64,000 nt of DNA from positions 963,662 to 1,027,661 of the forward strand of contig NZ_FOAF01000001.1 of assembly GCF_900109575.1 (NCBI RefSeq). The letters are read 5' to 3'. The first letter of the stretch is position 1, and each line of letters starts with the position of its first letter. The stretch is from Olivibacter domesticus. GTDB taxonomy: Bacteria; Bacteroidota; Bacteroidia; Sphingobacteriales; Sphingobacteriaceae. The notes under the pieces were generated by a model, which searched no databases, was not told the origin of the DNA, and saw nothing but the letters and a program-made list of their open reading frames with translations. Both the position numbers and the translations under genes were made by a program. Of this stretch, positions 53,072-61,917 are shown piece by piece.

Positions 53072-53204
53072 TAGATAAGAGTATATTATATATGTTAAGA
53101 ATAAAATTCTCAAGACGTTTATAGCTATAAATTCTATAGTAGATGTTCCATATAGCCACTACAGCAAATTGTTCTAAAATTTTTAACCTGAAAAAAGTTA
53201 AATA

Positions 53205-53423
53205 CTATTGCAATAAAGAATTCTTTTCTCCAATGATATGATAGTTGTCCATTATGGCACTGTAACTTGGGTAATTCTTATCTATTTTGGTAATAGGAAG
53301 TGTACCCACTTCTCGGAGAAATTTTTTTAAATGAGGAGAGCTGGCACTATTTAAATTCCTTAGATCCACATCATCATTTATTGCAACAGCCATTTCTAAC
53401 TGATAACAAACTAAATAATACAT
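53205..53423 (-). CDS. Hypothetical small protein, up to 72 aa
   Basis: A short open frame of soluble, mixed-charge sequence. A likelier start is the internal Met at codon 11 (MAVAINDDVDLRNLNS), which gives 62 residues. It has no recognised domain. It lies in a gap between the GNAT gene and the AI-2E transporter, divergent from the latter. Reality as a gene is uncertain. Confidence 0.4.
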   Translation of the reverse strand: MYYLVCYQLEMAVAINDDVDLRNLNSASSPHLKKFLREVGTLPITKIDKNYPSYSAIMDNYHIIGEKNSLLQ

Positions 53424-53499
53424 AGCTTTAAATAAATTTTTCTTTCTTTAATACAACACTTGCCGATTTTATTTGTTTTGAATTATAAATTATCTCCAA

Positions 53500-54600
53500 A
53501 TGCATAAACTTCAATATAGTATCTATATTCTTCTTTTTATTATATTAAGTGTCGCAATACTGTTCTTCTCTAGGAGCTTTTTAATACCCATCGCCTTAGC
53601 CGGAATTCTCGCTATGTTATTCATAGGTATTTCTAATAAATTAGAAAGTTTCGGCATAAGAAGAGTATTTTCCGCTCTAATCGCTATATTATTTTTTTTA
53701 TTTGTAATAGCGTTTATCTTTACGTTACTCACTTGGCAACTAAGTGATCTTCCAGATAACATGGAAAATATGAAAGAGCGTTTACTATCTCTTGTAGAAG
53801 AGGTAAGAATCTGGTTAAATGAAAAAATAGGCATCAGCAATCAACAACAAGACGCTATCGTTAACCAACAAGGCGCTCAAAATGCTAAATCACAGGGCAA
53901 TCTATTAGCAAACTTTGCCATTGGTATTCTTGATGTTGTAATTAACATTATTTTAGTCTTAGTTTACACGTATCTCTTTTTACTGTATCGATCACGAATT
54001 AAAAAATTTATTTTAAAGCTTGTATCTCCTAAAAATTACAATCAAGCAGAAGAAATTATTCAGCAATCAACAAAGGTATCACAACAATACCTCATTGGTT
54101 TGGCCACTATGATTTTGATGCTCTGGGTACTTTATGGCATTGGTTTCAGTTTAGTTGGTGTTGAAAGTGCGTTATTTTTTGCGATATTATGTGGGCTTTT
54201 AGAAATCATTCCATTTGTAGGAAATATTACCGGCACCTCTATTACGGTATTGGCAGTTATCGCGCAGAATGGTCAAAGCGAAAAAATATTAGGTGTTATT
54301 GTTGTGTACCTCATTATACAATTTTTTCAAACATATATTTTAGAACCATTGGTAGTCGGTAATCAAGTAAATATCAATCCGTTATTTACAATCTTGGTCC
54401 TAGTAGCCGGAGAATCAGTATGGGGGATTGCTGGAATGATTTTAGCCATCCCCTTATTAGGAATGGCTAAAATTATATGTGATCATGTTCCTTACTTACA
54501 ACCTTATGGATACTTGATAGGTACTGATAGGAAGCCAGAAAAAGGGATTATTACGAAAATAAAGAAGATCAAAAACCGATTCATCAATAAAAGCACTTAA
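53500..54600 (+). CDS. AI-2E family transporter, full length
   Basis: This 366-residue protein has about eight membrane segments. A short periplasmic-type region (about 85-130) sits between the first helices and the core, and the C-terminal half carries EALVVG-like motifs (ILEPLVVGNQVNINPLFTIL, then GIAGMILAIPLLGMAKI). It is the full-length paralogue of the cut gene at the start of the window. The family includes transporters for autoinducer-2, ions and peptides; the substrate is not predictable. Confidence 0.9.
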   Translation: MHKLQYSIYILLFIILSVAILFFSRSFLIPIALAGILAMLFIGISNKLESFGIRRVFSALIAILFFLFVIAFIFTLLTWQLSDLPDNMENMKERLLSLVEEVRIWLNEKIGISNQQQDAIVNQQGAQNAKSQGNLLANFAIGILDVVINIILVLVYTYLFLLYRSRIKKFILKLVSPKNYNQAEEIIQQSTKVSQQYLIGLATMILMLWVLYGIGFSLVGVESALFFAILCGLLEIIPFVGNITGTSITVLAVIAQNGQSEKILGVIVVYLIIQFFQTYILEPLVVGNQVNINPLFTILVLVAGESVWGIAGMILAIPLLGMAKIICDHVPYLQPYGYLIGTDRKPEKGIITKIKKIKNRFINKST

Positions 54601-54740
54601 AGATAGACTAAACGAATTTTATATAAGGCAAAGCATATTGGTTTAAATAATTTATATCGTTTTGTTAGAAAGGTTTGATGAAGGAATAATCTCTTTTAAG
54701 AGAGGAATAATATTTGTAACAGTGTATAAAGCACCAATGA

Positions 54741-55229
54741 TTGATTTCTATGCCCTTCGCAGCTATCATACTTTCCGGATTAATTGGTACAGCAGCAATG
54801 ACAGGAATAATGTACATATGTTCTTTTATGAATGAAAAGACGATAAGAGTTCCAAAAATTCTTGGTACCATGTTATCTTTCAGCACTACTGCCCATGGCA
54901 AATTGTGCAACACCCCCCTTTGCATAAGTATAGGAATTGTATCTCATTACGCCATGGGAATTTTTTTTATGTTTTGCTACTATTTACTTTGGTATTTTAA
55001 CTATGGTAAACCAGATATATTCTATGCGCTTGTTTTTGGTTTAGTTCATGGAGTGGTAGGGATAGGCATTTGGCGCATATTCTTTAATCTTCATCCAAAC
55101 CCACCCTATATTCCTCTAACTAGTTATTCAATAGAGCTTTTGATAGGACATTTCGTTTTCGCCCTGACCGGCATTATCTCCTATAATTTAATAAATCAAG
55201 TTTTGAGAATAGGAGAAATACAACCGTAA
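54741..55229 (+). CDS. Hypothetical polytopic membrane protein, 162 aa
   Basis: It has four predicted transmembrane helices (about residues 6-28, 63-88, 94-112 and 130-153), joined by short loops including a small HGKLCNTPLC segment. It has the look of uncharacterised Bacteroidota membrane proteins. The Met at codon 4 is an alternative start. It follows the AI-2E family gene by 140 bases on the same strand. No function is proposed. Confidence 0.65.
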   Translation: MISMPFAAIILSGLIGTAAMTGIMYICSFMNEKTIRVPKILGTMLSFSTTAHGKLCNTPLCISIGIVSHYAMGIFFMFCYYLLWYFNYGKPDIFYALVFGLVHGVVGIGIWRIFFNLHPNPPYIPLTSYSIELLIGHFVFALTGIISYNLINQVLRIGEIQP

Positions 55230-55547
55230 TTAATAATAATAACATATGGAGGGGGTATAAATCAATTAATTGGCCAGTCTTCGTTACAACCTAAGCAAAA
55301 CTTTGCTATAAACAAGTACATAAGTAGGTGTCTGGCTGTATTCTTTTTTATATAGAATATCCTTTATTATATACAGTAATCAAAACTGTACCAAACCCAT
55401 CACTGCGGGTTAAATCTCACGGTTTAATAGCATTGAAATATACTTAAATAAAATACGCTAAATTTAAACCTCTTCCCAAACGTGCTGAGTTTCGCTTTAT
55501 TTTTTAGCATTCTATTTGCTTATATAAAAAAAACAAAAAACACTCCT
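55230..55547. other. Non-coding gap
   Basis: About 320 bases without a convincing gene, repeat or promoter match. The in-frame extension of the following gene at 55482-55547 is hydrophobic but unlike the family. Confidence 0.5.
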
Positions 55548-55988
55548 ATGTCAATAAATAAGTTTTTCGAAAAATTTTCTGATAAAATCACCAGTTGGAC
55601 CGGAAGTTCAATGGCATTCGGTATTGCTTTGGGTGTAATCATTGTCTGGGGTATTTCAGGTCCTATTTTCGGTTATTCAGACACCTGGCAGCTAGTGATT
55701 AACACAGGTACTACTATTATCACTTTCTTAATGGTTTTTTTAATTCAGAAAACACAAAACAAAGACTCAAAAGCTATTCAACTGAAATTAAATGAACTCG
55801 TCGCAGCTAACAAAAAGGCAAGCAACCGAATGGTAGACGTTGAAGACTTTACAGAAGAAGAGCTGGATGTATTACATAAATTTTATCAAAAGCTTTCGGA
55901 GAAAGCAAAGGAGGAAGATGATATTCACAAATCGCATTCTATTGATAATGCTGAGGAATTGCAGAAAGCCAAACAAGCAAATAAATAG
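55548..55988 (+). CDS. Low-affinity iron permease family protein
   Basis: This 146-residue protein is counted from the ATG at 55548 (MSINKFFEKFSDKITSWTGS), where family similarity begins. Two membrane helices (SSMAFGIALGVIIVWGISGPIFG and VINTGTTIITFLMVFLIQ) are followed by NTQNKDSKAIQLKLNEL-like sequence, the hallmark of the low-affinity iron permease domain (PF04120). The acidic and Lys-rich C-terminal tail is cytoplasmic. In yeast the related FET4 carries iron; bacterial members' substrates are not settled. It is monocistronic. Confidence 0.88.
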   Translation: MSINKFFEKFSDKITSWTGSSMAFGIALGVIIVWGISGPIFGYSDTWQLVINTGTTIITFLMVFLIQKTQNKDSKAIQLKLNELVAANKKASNRMVDVEDFTEEELDVLHKFYQKLSEKAKEEDDIHKSHSIDNAEELQKAKQANK

Positions 55989-56213
55989 GAACACCCTCCA
56001 GCAAGTCGATTAATTTCAAGACACAAAAAGATCAAATCAATCGATTTGCTTGATTCCTAGATTTTTAATATTAGCTTTAATGACCTATTAGCTCTTTACG
56101 ACAACACATAAAATGAGGAGATAAGAAAATCTATCATGCGAAAAATTGGGAGTAGGAAGCAATGTAAGTCCGCCCGCCATTTTCGAGAAGCAATTACCAA
56201 AAAAAATCAATTA

Positions 56214-58427
56214 CTATAAATCGTAGTAATTCTTAGCAATTTCATTTAAAAAACGAGTTGGCTTGGTAAATACGGCGTCCCACGACGCTACATATGCTGG
56301 CATTGTTAAAAAAAGATATTCTTTTGCTCTGCTACATGCTACATAAAAAAGTCGTCTTTCCTCCTCCAGTTCTTGAAGAGATCCTAAAGATCTTACAGAT
56401 GGTATAATTCCATCAAGCACAAATGGAATAAATACGGCATACCATTCTAGTCCTTTTGCTGAATGTATGGTGGAGATTGTTAAAGGCTTTTCGTCGCCTT
56501 CGTTGAAAGGAACTGATTTATCTTGGTAACGGTTAGCAGGCGGTTCAAGCGTAAAATCAGTTAAAAATTTTTCTAAATCTTCATACTTACTAGCTATCTC
56601 TGCGAAAATTTCTAAATCCATTTTCCGCGCTTGAAAGTCATCCTCTATTTGTTGTAAAATTGGCTTATAAAACTCATAAATACGTGGAATTACCATCGAA
56701 GGAGATTCCACACTCTGCAATTCATTCAATAAAGTCATTAATGGTCTAAGGTTATCGATATGTTTTTTACTTTTAAAATTTTCAGGGTCAATATTACCTG
56801 CCTGCTCGTGGATGATGGTAATGATCTCTTTGGCTCGTACATCTCCTATCCCTTCCAAAAGCTTTAAAATTCTATGCCAGGCAACGGCATCCATGGGATT
56901 CATTAATATCTTTAAAAATGAAATCATATCTTTAACATGCCTACGTTCACTAAATTTTATGCCGCCTACAACGACAAAAGGAATGTTTCTTTTCATTAAT
57001 TCAGCCTGTACAAAATTAGATTGCCATGAAGCTCTTGTAAGAACAGCGAAATCTTTATACGTTAAATAATTCTCTTTCATTGCCATAATGGTATCCACAA
57101 TAAATTCGGCTTCTGTCTGCGTGTCTGTCAAGCGCTTTACAAGTGGTTTTTTCCCTTTTTTTATTCTTGAGAAAAGCCTTTTTTTAAATCCTACCCGAGC
57201 GTTTAAAGCAATATCATTTGTAAAGTCCAAAATAGGTTGATTGCTTCGATAGTTTTCTTCGATTTTCACCACTTTGCAATCTGGAAAAGATTGAGGAAAA
57301 CGAAGTATATTTTCGAAGTTAGCCCCTCTAAAGGAATAAATGCTCTGGGCATCATCTCCAACTACCGTTACTTTCCCACTATCCGCTGTAATCAGCTCCA
57401 CTATTTCTCGTTGTATAGTATTTGTATCCTGATATTCATCTACCAAGGTATAAGCTATCTGTTTCTGTAATGTCTTTCTGAAAACCTCATTTTCTCTTAG
57501 TTTATTACGTAGCATATCAATGAGATCATCATAGTCCATTAAGTTTGAACGCCGCTTGTAGGCAATTAATACTTTATTAATCTTCTCTATATCTTCTATA
57601 TGCCGTTCATGATCAGAAAAATACTCCAAAATGGTATCTCTTATTCTAAGTTCCAAATTTTTAGATTTAGACAGAATTGTTTGTATTGTAGCAGATTTTG
57701 GAAAATGTTTACTTCCCTTTTTAGGAGTCAAATTTAATTCGGCTTTCAACAAACTGATGATATCAGTCACATCTTCACCATCAACAATTGTAAAGTTAGC
57801 AGGTAACCCTATTAATGCATGATATTTTCGAAGCGCGAAATTAGCAAAGGCATGAAAAGTACCACCTAAAACGCCAGTTATAGACTTAGATCTAAGTAAT
57901 TGTTGTACACGGCTAAGCATTTCGTTAGCAGCTTTTCTCGTAAATGTAAGTAATAACAATTGGTTTGGCTCGTATCCTTGCTCGATAAGATAGCTTACTT
58001 TATAGGTAATAACCCTCGTTTTTCCGCTACCTGCCCCGGCAATGACTAACAAGGGGTGTTTCAGCATACGAACAGCTGCTAGTTGCTGACTATTTAACTC
58101 TTGTGCATAATTGATTTTGAATTTGCTAGCGTCAAAAGGTTGGTGGATATCCACCAAACGACTTTCAATACTGTCAGTAATTACTTTTAATTCTTTGAGA
58201 TGATTGGAAAGTTCGTCATTAAAATCATCTTTATTTACTATTTCTTCAGCTAATAGTGATTCCAAGCTACGATATCCTTTATCAGAATGAGTGACAATAT
58301 TGGTGTTTAATAACAAACCATCTAATAAATTATCAAAATTTAATGAAGATTCCTTATTCCAATCATGCTCATTTTTATGGCTATCTTTATTGTTCATAAA
58401 CTCAAAACTAGTTATGGGATTACTCAA
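56214..58427 (-). CDS. UvrD/Rep family ATP-dependent DNA helicase
   Basis: This 737-residue superfamily 1A helicase has Walker A GAGSGKTRVI (131-140), the motif II DEYQDTNTIQ, the motif III GDDAQSIYSFRGA and the late ISTIHSAKGLEW and RLFYVACSRA motifs. A 100-residue N-terminal extension precedes the helicase core and shows no known domain. It probably unwinds DNA in repair or replication restart. No RecB-like nuclease or AddB partner is encoded beside it. The first Met could be at codon 1 or 11. Confidence 0.9.
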   Translation of the reverse strand: MSNPITSFEFMNNKDSHKNEHDWNKESSLNFDNLLDGLLLNTNIVTHSDKGYRSLESLLAEEIVNKDDFNDELSNHLKELKVITDSIESRLVDIHQPFDASKFKINYAQELNSQQLAAVRMLKHPLLVIAGAGSGKTRVITYKVSYLIEQGYEPNQLLLLTFTRKAANEMLSRVQQLLRSKSITGVLGGTFHAFANFALRKYHALIGLPANFTIVDGEDVTDIISLLKAELNLTPKKGSKHFPKSATIQTILSKSKNLELRIRDTILEYFSDHERHIEDIEKINKVLIAYKRRSNLMDYDDLIDMLRNKLRENEVFRKTLQKQIAYTLVDEYQDTNTIQREIVELITADSGKVTVVGDDAQSIYSFRGANFENILRFPQSFPDCKVVKIEENYRSNQPILDFTNDIALNARVGFKKRLFSRIKKGKKPLVKRLTDTQTEAEFIVDTIMAMKENYLTYKDFAVLTRASWQSNFVQAELMKRNIPFVVVGGIKFSERRHVKDMISFLKILMNPMDAVAWHRILKLLEGIGDVRAKEIITIIHEQAGNIDPENFKSKKHIDNLRPLMTLLNELQSVESPSMVIPRIYEFYKPILQQIEDDFQARKMDLEIFAEIASKYEDLEKFLTDFTLEPPANRYQDKSVPFNEGDEKPLTISTIHSAKGLEWYAVFIPFVLDGIIPSVRSLGSLQELEEERRLFYVACSRAKEYLFLTMPAYVASWDAVFTKPTRFLNEIAKNYYDL

Positions 58428-58744
58428 AAATACACTAATTTTTTTAGCATAACAAAAGTTTATAGGCAGATCTATTTAATTTAAATTATCAAAAGCCACT
58501 CTTCCCACCCGGCAGGCCTCGTAACTTCCTTACATAAAATTTCAGTGATAAGTTAACCTGTTATCATGCAATAACCTAAGCCATTTTCCTGGCAGTGGTC
58601 AACACCGTCTTCCATACATCTTAAAAAACGTTCCAATCGCTATATTTTATATTTTAACATCATTAGATAACACTTAACTCCGTTAAAAAAACAGAAAAGT
58701 CCCTTATGTGTTACAATATATAGAACCAACTAACAAATGATCTA
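58428..58744. other. Non-coding gap between helicase and microprotein genes
   Basis: About 317 bases with no clear gene. A small GATAA-gttaacctg-TTATC inverted repeat near 58550 is too short to interpret. Confidence 0.45.
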
Positions 58745-58930
58745 ATGGAAAATAATTCAAATAGTACAAAAGTGAAAGTCGAAACAGATTACAGCGCTCA
58801 TGAAGAGAATCCAGGACCTGCGAAAAACGCAATTGAAGAAAAAAATGATAAGGGAGTTGGAAATACAATCAAGTGGGTCATATTAATTGCTGTGATAGCT
58901 TTAGCAATTATTTATTTCTTCTTTATTTGA
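58745..58930 (+). CDS. Small single-pass membrane protein, 61 aa
   Basis: It is highly polar and acidic over the first 40 residues, with one C-terminal helix (VGNTIKWVILIAVIALAIIY) and a short aromatic end (FFFI). It has a tail-anchored type arrangement. I do not recognise a family. The frame has the codon regularity and topology of a real gene. The neighbour on the right is convergent (AraC). Confidence 0.6.
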   Translation: MENNSNSTKVKVETDYSAHEENPGPAKNAIEEKNDKGVGNTIKWVILIAVIALAIIYFFFI

Positions 58931-59017
58931 ACCATTTAAACTATCCTTTTCTAAAAATAATAAGTTAACAGACGGAAATAAATTGCTATTTAACAAAAAA
59001 CTTTACCAATTAATCGT

Positions 59018-59911
59018 TTATACTAAAGCAGAAGAAAGATGCAACTTCTGATAAACTTTAGGAGTTCTTCCCGTTACTGATTTAAATATTTCATGAAAAG
59101 ATGTATAATTGGTAAAACCGCTATCATAACATATCTGCTTTATAGTATCATGATTTTCAAGCAGTAATTTGCAAGCATATCCTATACGGATATTCTGCAA
59201 AAATTGCGTATAAGTTTTGCCCGTACGATGTTTGAAGTATCTGCAAAAGGAACTGGGAACTAAATCTGCAATAGTCGCAACATCCTCCAAGTTAATTTTG
59301 CTCTTAAAATGTTTAAGTGTATAGTTATATATATTATTGAGCCGATCCGTTTCTTCCACACTATGTTTATATTCAAAACCCACAGAAGATAACAAATGGT
59401 GAGATTTTATGGAGGCAATCATCTGTAAACATTCCAACAAATACATAACACGCTTAAAACCATCCGATTCATAAATACGGTTGATATGGTTGGCTATTTC
59501 TATCTCTTTAATAAGAATGCCCCGATCTGCCGTCGCCAATAAAGATCGTATAGATCTGAATTCAGGTAAGTTTAACCAACCTTCCCCCATGAAGTCCTTA
59601 TTGAAATGAAGTACGGTTGAATAAGAATCTTCTTTACCGTTATCTTCAGAGTCTAGATCATATCTCCAGTAATGTGGCAAATTAGAACCAACAAGTACGA
59701 TGTCTCCTGCGGCAAATCTTTTTATATTATCTCCTACAAATTGCGTTCCCCCACCTTTGTGAAAACAAATAAGTTCTACTTCTGTATGACAATGCCACCG
59801 ATTATTAATATTAGGTATCTGTTCCTTTCTTATAGAAAAAGAATTTGTAGTAGTATGGGGAACAATTAGTTTTTGTGGCTTCATCGGTTTAGCATCTATT
59901 ATTAAAGACAA
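59018..59911 (-). CDS. AraC family regulator with cupin domain
   Basis: This 297-residue regulator has an N-terminal cupin (NNRWHCHTEVELICFHKGGG, then FAAGDIVLVGSNLPHYWRYD) that probably binds a sugar or small molecule. The C-terminal AraC domain includes DLVPSSFCRYFKHRTGKTYT and TIKQICYDSGFTNYTSFHEI. It is divergent from a zinc alcohol dehydrogenase, a typical sugar- or polyol-catabolism pair, and candidate operators lie between them. Confidence 0.92.
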   Translation of the reverse strand: MSLIIDAKPMKPQKLIVPHTTTNSFSIRKEQIPNINNRWHCHTEVELICFHKGGGTQFVGDNIKRFAAGDIVLVGSNLPHYWRYDLDSEDNGKEDSYSTVLHFNKDFMGEGWLNLPEFRSIRSLLATADRGILIKEIEIANHINRIYESDGFKRVMYLLECLQMIASIKSHHLLSSVGFEYKHSVEETDRLNNIYNYTLKHFKSKINLEDVATIADLVPSSFCRYFKHRTGKTYTQFLQNIRIGYACKLLLENHDTIKQICYDSGFTNYTSFHEIFKSVTGRTPKVYQKLHLSSALV

Positions 59912-59950
59912 TTTTCATAAAAAAATATCACTATTCAAAATATATGTTAA

Positions 59951-59970
59951 AAACTCGTAAAAACTTGTAA
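59951..59970 (+). promoter_or_regulatory. Tandem decamers between AraC and alcohol dehydrogenase genes
   Basis: AAACTCGTAA is followed directly by AAACTTGTAA: two ten-base units differing at one position, in the 137-base divergent intergenic region. AraC proteins commonly bind direct repeats, so this is a candidate operator, though AT-rich DNA makes coincidence possible. Confidence 0.4.
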
Positions 59971-60048
59971 AAATAGCTAATGGTAAATTCATAAAAATAC
60001 AGGTTCTTTGTATAATTAATGATGATTCAAAATGAATAATAGAATTTT

Positions 60049-61062
60049 ATGAATACGCTGATTTGCTCCACACCTTATACCTTTGAATATATACAAACGC
60101 CGATGCCTGTACTAACTACCGATAGCTCTATTCTGAAAATAGAAAAGGTAGGTATCTGTGGCACCGATATACATGCTTTTGAAGGCACACAACCTTATTT
60201 TAGTTATCCCCGTATTCTTGGTCATGAAATAGCTGCGGAAGTCTACGAGACACAATTAAATAGCGGATTCAGCAAAGGAGACAAGGTAACGCTTATCCCG
60301 TATCTACATTGTGGTGAATGCATAGCTTGCAGGAATGGTAAAACGAACTGTTGCGTGCATATGCAGGTGCTTGGAGTACATACAGATGGAGGAATGAGAA
60401 CTTTTTTAAGTGTTCCTAATAAACATATTATTAAAGGAAACCAACTATCAAGCGATGAATTAGTTTTGGTAGAACCGCTTGCTATAGGTGCACATGGCGT
60501 AAGAAGAGCGAACATACTACCAGAATCATATGTTTTAGTTGTAGGAGCGGGTCCTATTGGTTTAGGGACCATGGAAATGGCAAGAATTGCTGGAGCGAAA
60601 GTAATTGCATTAGATATTAATCAGAATAGATTAGACTTTTGTCAAGATCGTATAGGTGTTTTTGCTACTATTAATGGAAGAAAAACAAATGTATTAGAAA
60701 AGCTACAAACGATAACAAACGGAGATATGCCGCTTACAGTATTCGATTGTACAGGAAATTTGCAATCTATCAATCATGCATTTCAATATGCTTCACATGG
60801 TGGAACTTATGTGCTTATCGGTCTTCAAAAAGGCGAAATAGCATTTAGTCATCCAGAATTTCATAAAAAAGAGCTAACGCTCATGAGTAGTAGAAATGCA
60901 ACTAAAGAAGATTTCGAACATGTAATGAAAAGTATTGAACGGAAACAGATCAATCCAAAAAACTATATTACTCACCGTTTTGATTTTAACCAAGTAAAGG
61001 ATGAATTTGAATCATGTCTAAATCCGCAAAATAATATCATAAAAGCGATCATTAATTTTTAA
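60049..61062 (+). CDS. Zinc-dependent alcohol/polyol dehydrogenase (MDR superfamily)
   Basis: This 337-residue medium-chain dehydrogenase has a catalytic zinc site (GICGTDIHAFEG, then LGHEIAAEV), the four structural-zinc cysteines CGECIACRNGKTNC and the NAD motif VVGAGPIGLGTMEMARIAGA. The sequence resembles sorbitol or L-gulonate/L-galactonate dehydrogenases, but the substrate is not decided by sequence. The divergent AraC regulator suggests substrate induction. It ends without an adjacent pathway gene, so the catabolic route must be completed elsewhere. Confidence 0.9.
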   Translation: MNTLICSTPYTFEYIQTPMPVLTTDSSILKIEKVGICGTDIHAFEGTQPYFSYPRILGHEIAAEVYETQLNSGFSKGDKVTLIPYLHCGECIACRNGKTNCCVHMQVLGVHTDGGMRTFLSVPNKHIIKGNQLSSDELVLVEPLAIGAHGVRRANILPESYVLVVGAGPIGLGTMEMARIAGAKVIALDINQNRLDFCQDRIGVFATINGRKTNVLEKLQTITNGDMPLTVFDCTGNLQSINHAFQYASHGGTYVLIGLQKGEIAFSHPEFHKKELTLMSSRNATKEDFEHVMKSIERKQINPKNYITHRFDFNQVKDEFESCLNPQNNIIKAIINF

Positions 61063-61309
61063 GACCGGGTCCAACTAAAAGGCAATACAAAAGCTAAGGC
61101 TGGGGAAGCCAATGTTTTTATCAGCGGTTATCGTGCCCTTGCCAAGACCGAGAATACATCATAGACCGGAATAAAATACAATATCAAGATCTTAATTCTG
61201 TTAGCAGCGTGAATAAAACAAGGAATTACCGGATTATTTGCATTAAACTGGCATACATATTGGTAGCATTAGCCGAATATTTTATATGTTTACAAAAAGT
61301 TTAATCCAA

Positions 61310-61846
61310 ATGAATATTTCAAAAGCTTATTTATTAATTTTCGCGATGGCCGTTTCGACTGTGGCGATGCAAGCATGTAAATCTAAAAAGATGGCTGTTC
61401 AGCCAAGTGCGGATGTAGAAACCGTTAAAAAAGAACCCGTAGAAGAAAAGCAACCCGAAAAGCCGCCTGTTGAAGAAAAAGAAGAGGTTGCCCCAGTTGT
61501 TGAAAAACCTAATTACGATTTTAAAAATATACAGTTCGAATTTGATTCAGGTGTATTAAAAACCGATTCTTATAGTATATTAGATCAGATTGTAAGGGAA
61601 ATGAAAAAGGACACTTCCGTTAAATTTATCATAAACGGTCACTCGTCTATTGAAGGGTCGGCAGAACATAATATGGCTCTTTCTGTAGATCGTGCAAATG
61701 CTGTAAAGTTGTACCTTGTTAATGCAGGTATTAGTCCCGACAACTTAACTAGTAAGGGATTTGGAGCAACTAAACCAACAACTACAAACGATACCGAGGA
61801 AGGACGGACTTTAAATCGTCGCGTTGAAATAGAAATTATGCAATAA
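61310..61846 (+). CDS. OmpA family lipoprotein (Pal-like)
   Basis: This 178-residue protein is counted from the ATG at 61310 (MNISKAYLLIFAMAVSTVAM). The lipobox ends in MQAC. A Lys/Glu/Pro-rich linker (VEEKQPEKPPVEEKEEVAPV) is followed by the OmpA peptidoglycan-binding domain (NYDFKNIQFEFDSGVLKTDS, INGHSSIEGSAEHNMALSVD, GFGATKPTTTNDTEEGRTLN, then RRVEIEI). It should sit in the outer membrane and bind peptidoglycan. It is monocistronic with a strong terminator. Confidence 0.93.
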   Translation: MNISKAYLLIFAMAVSTVAMQACKSKKMAVQPSADVETVKKEPVEEKQPEKPPVEEKEEVAPVVEKPNYDFKNIQFEFDSGVLKTDSYSILDQIVREMKKDTSVKFIINGHSSIEGSAEHNMALSVDRANAVKLYLVNAGISPDNLTSKGFGATKPTTTNDTEEGRTLNRRVEIEIMQ

Positions 61847-61850
61847 AACA

Positions 61851-61897
61851 ATTTGTCTCTTCATTTTTCGATACACTGATAAAATGAAGAGACAAAT
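61851..61897. terminator. Bidirectional terminator between OmpA-like and histidine kinase genes
   Basis: Perfect 17-base arms ATTTGTCTCTTCATTTT and AAAATGAAGAGACAAAT enclose a 13-base loop. They lie between two convergent stop codons, with A/T tracts usable in both directions. Confidence 0.9.
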
Positions 61898-61917
61898 CTG
61901 CTAAGTTTGATGTTATA

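Noticed and set aside
61063-61309. Unusual stretch after the alcohol dehydrogenase, with repeated GACCG and a short frame reading ANVFISGYRALAKTEN
   Set aside because: Possible gene relic, but I could not match it to any family and the frame is broken by stops; left unassigned.
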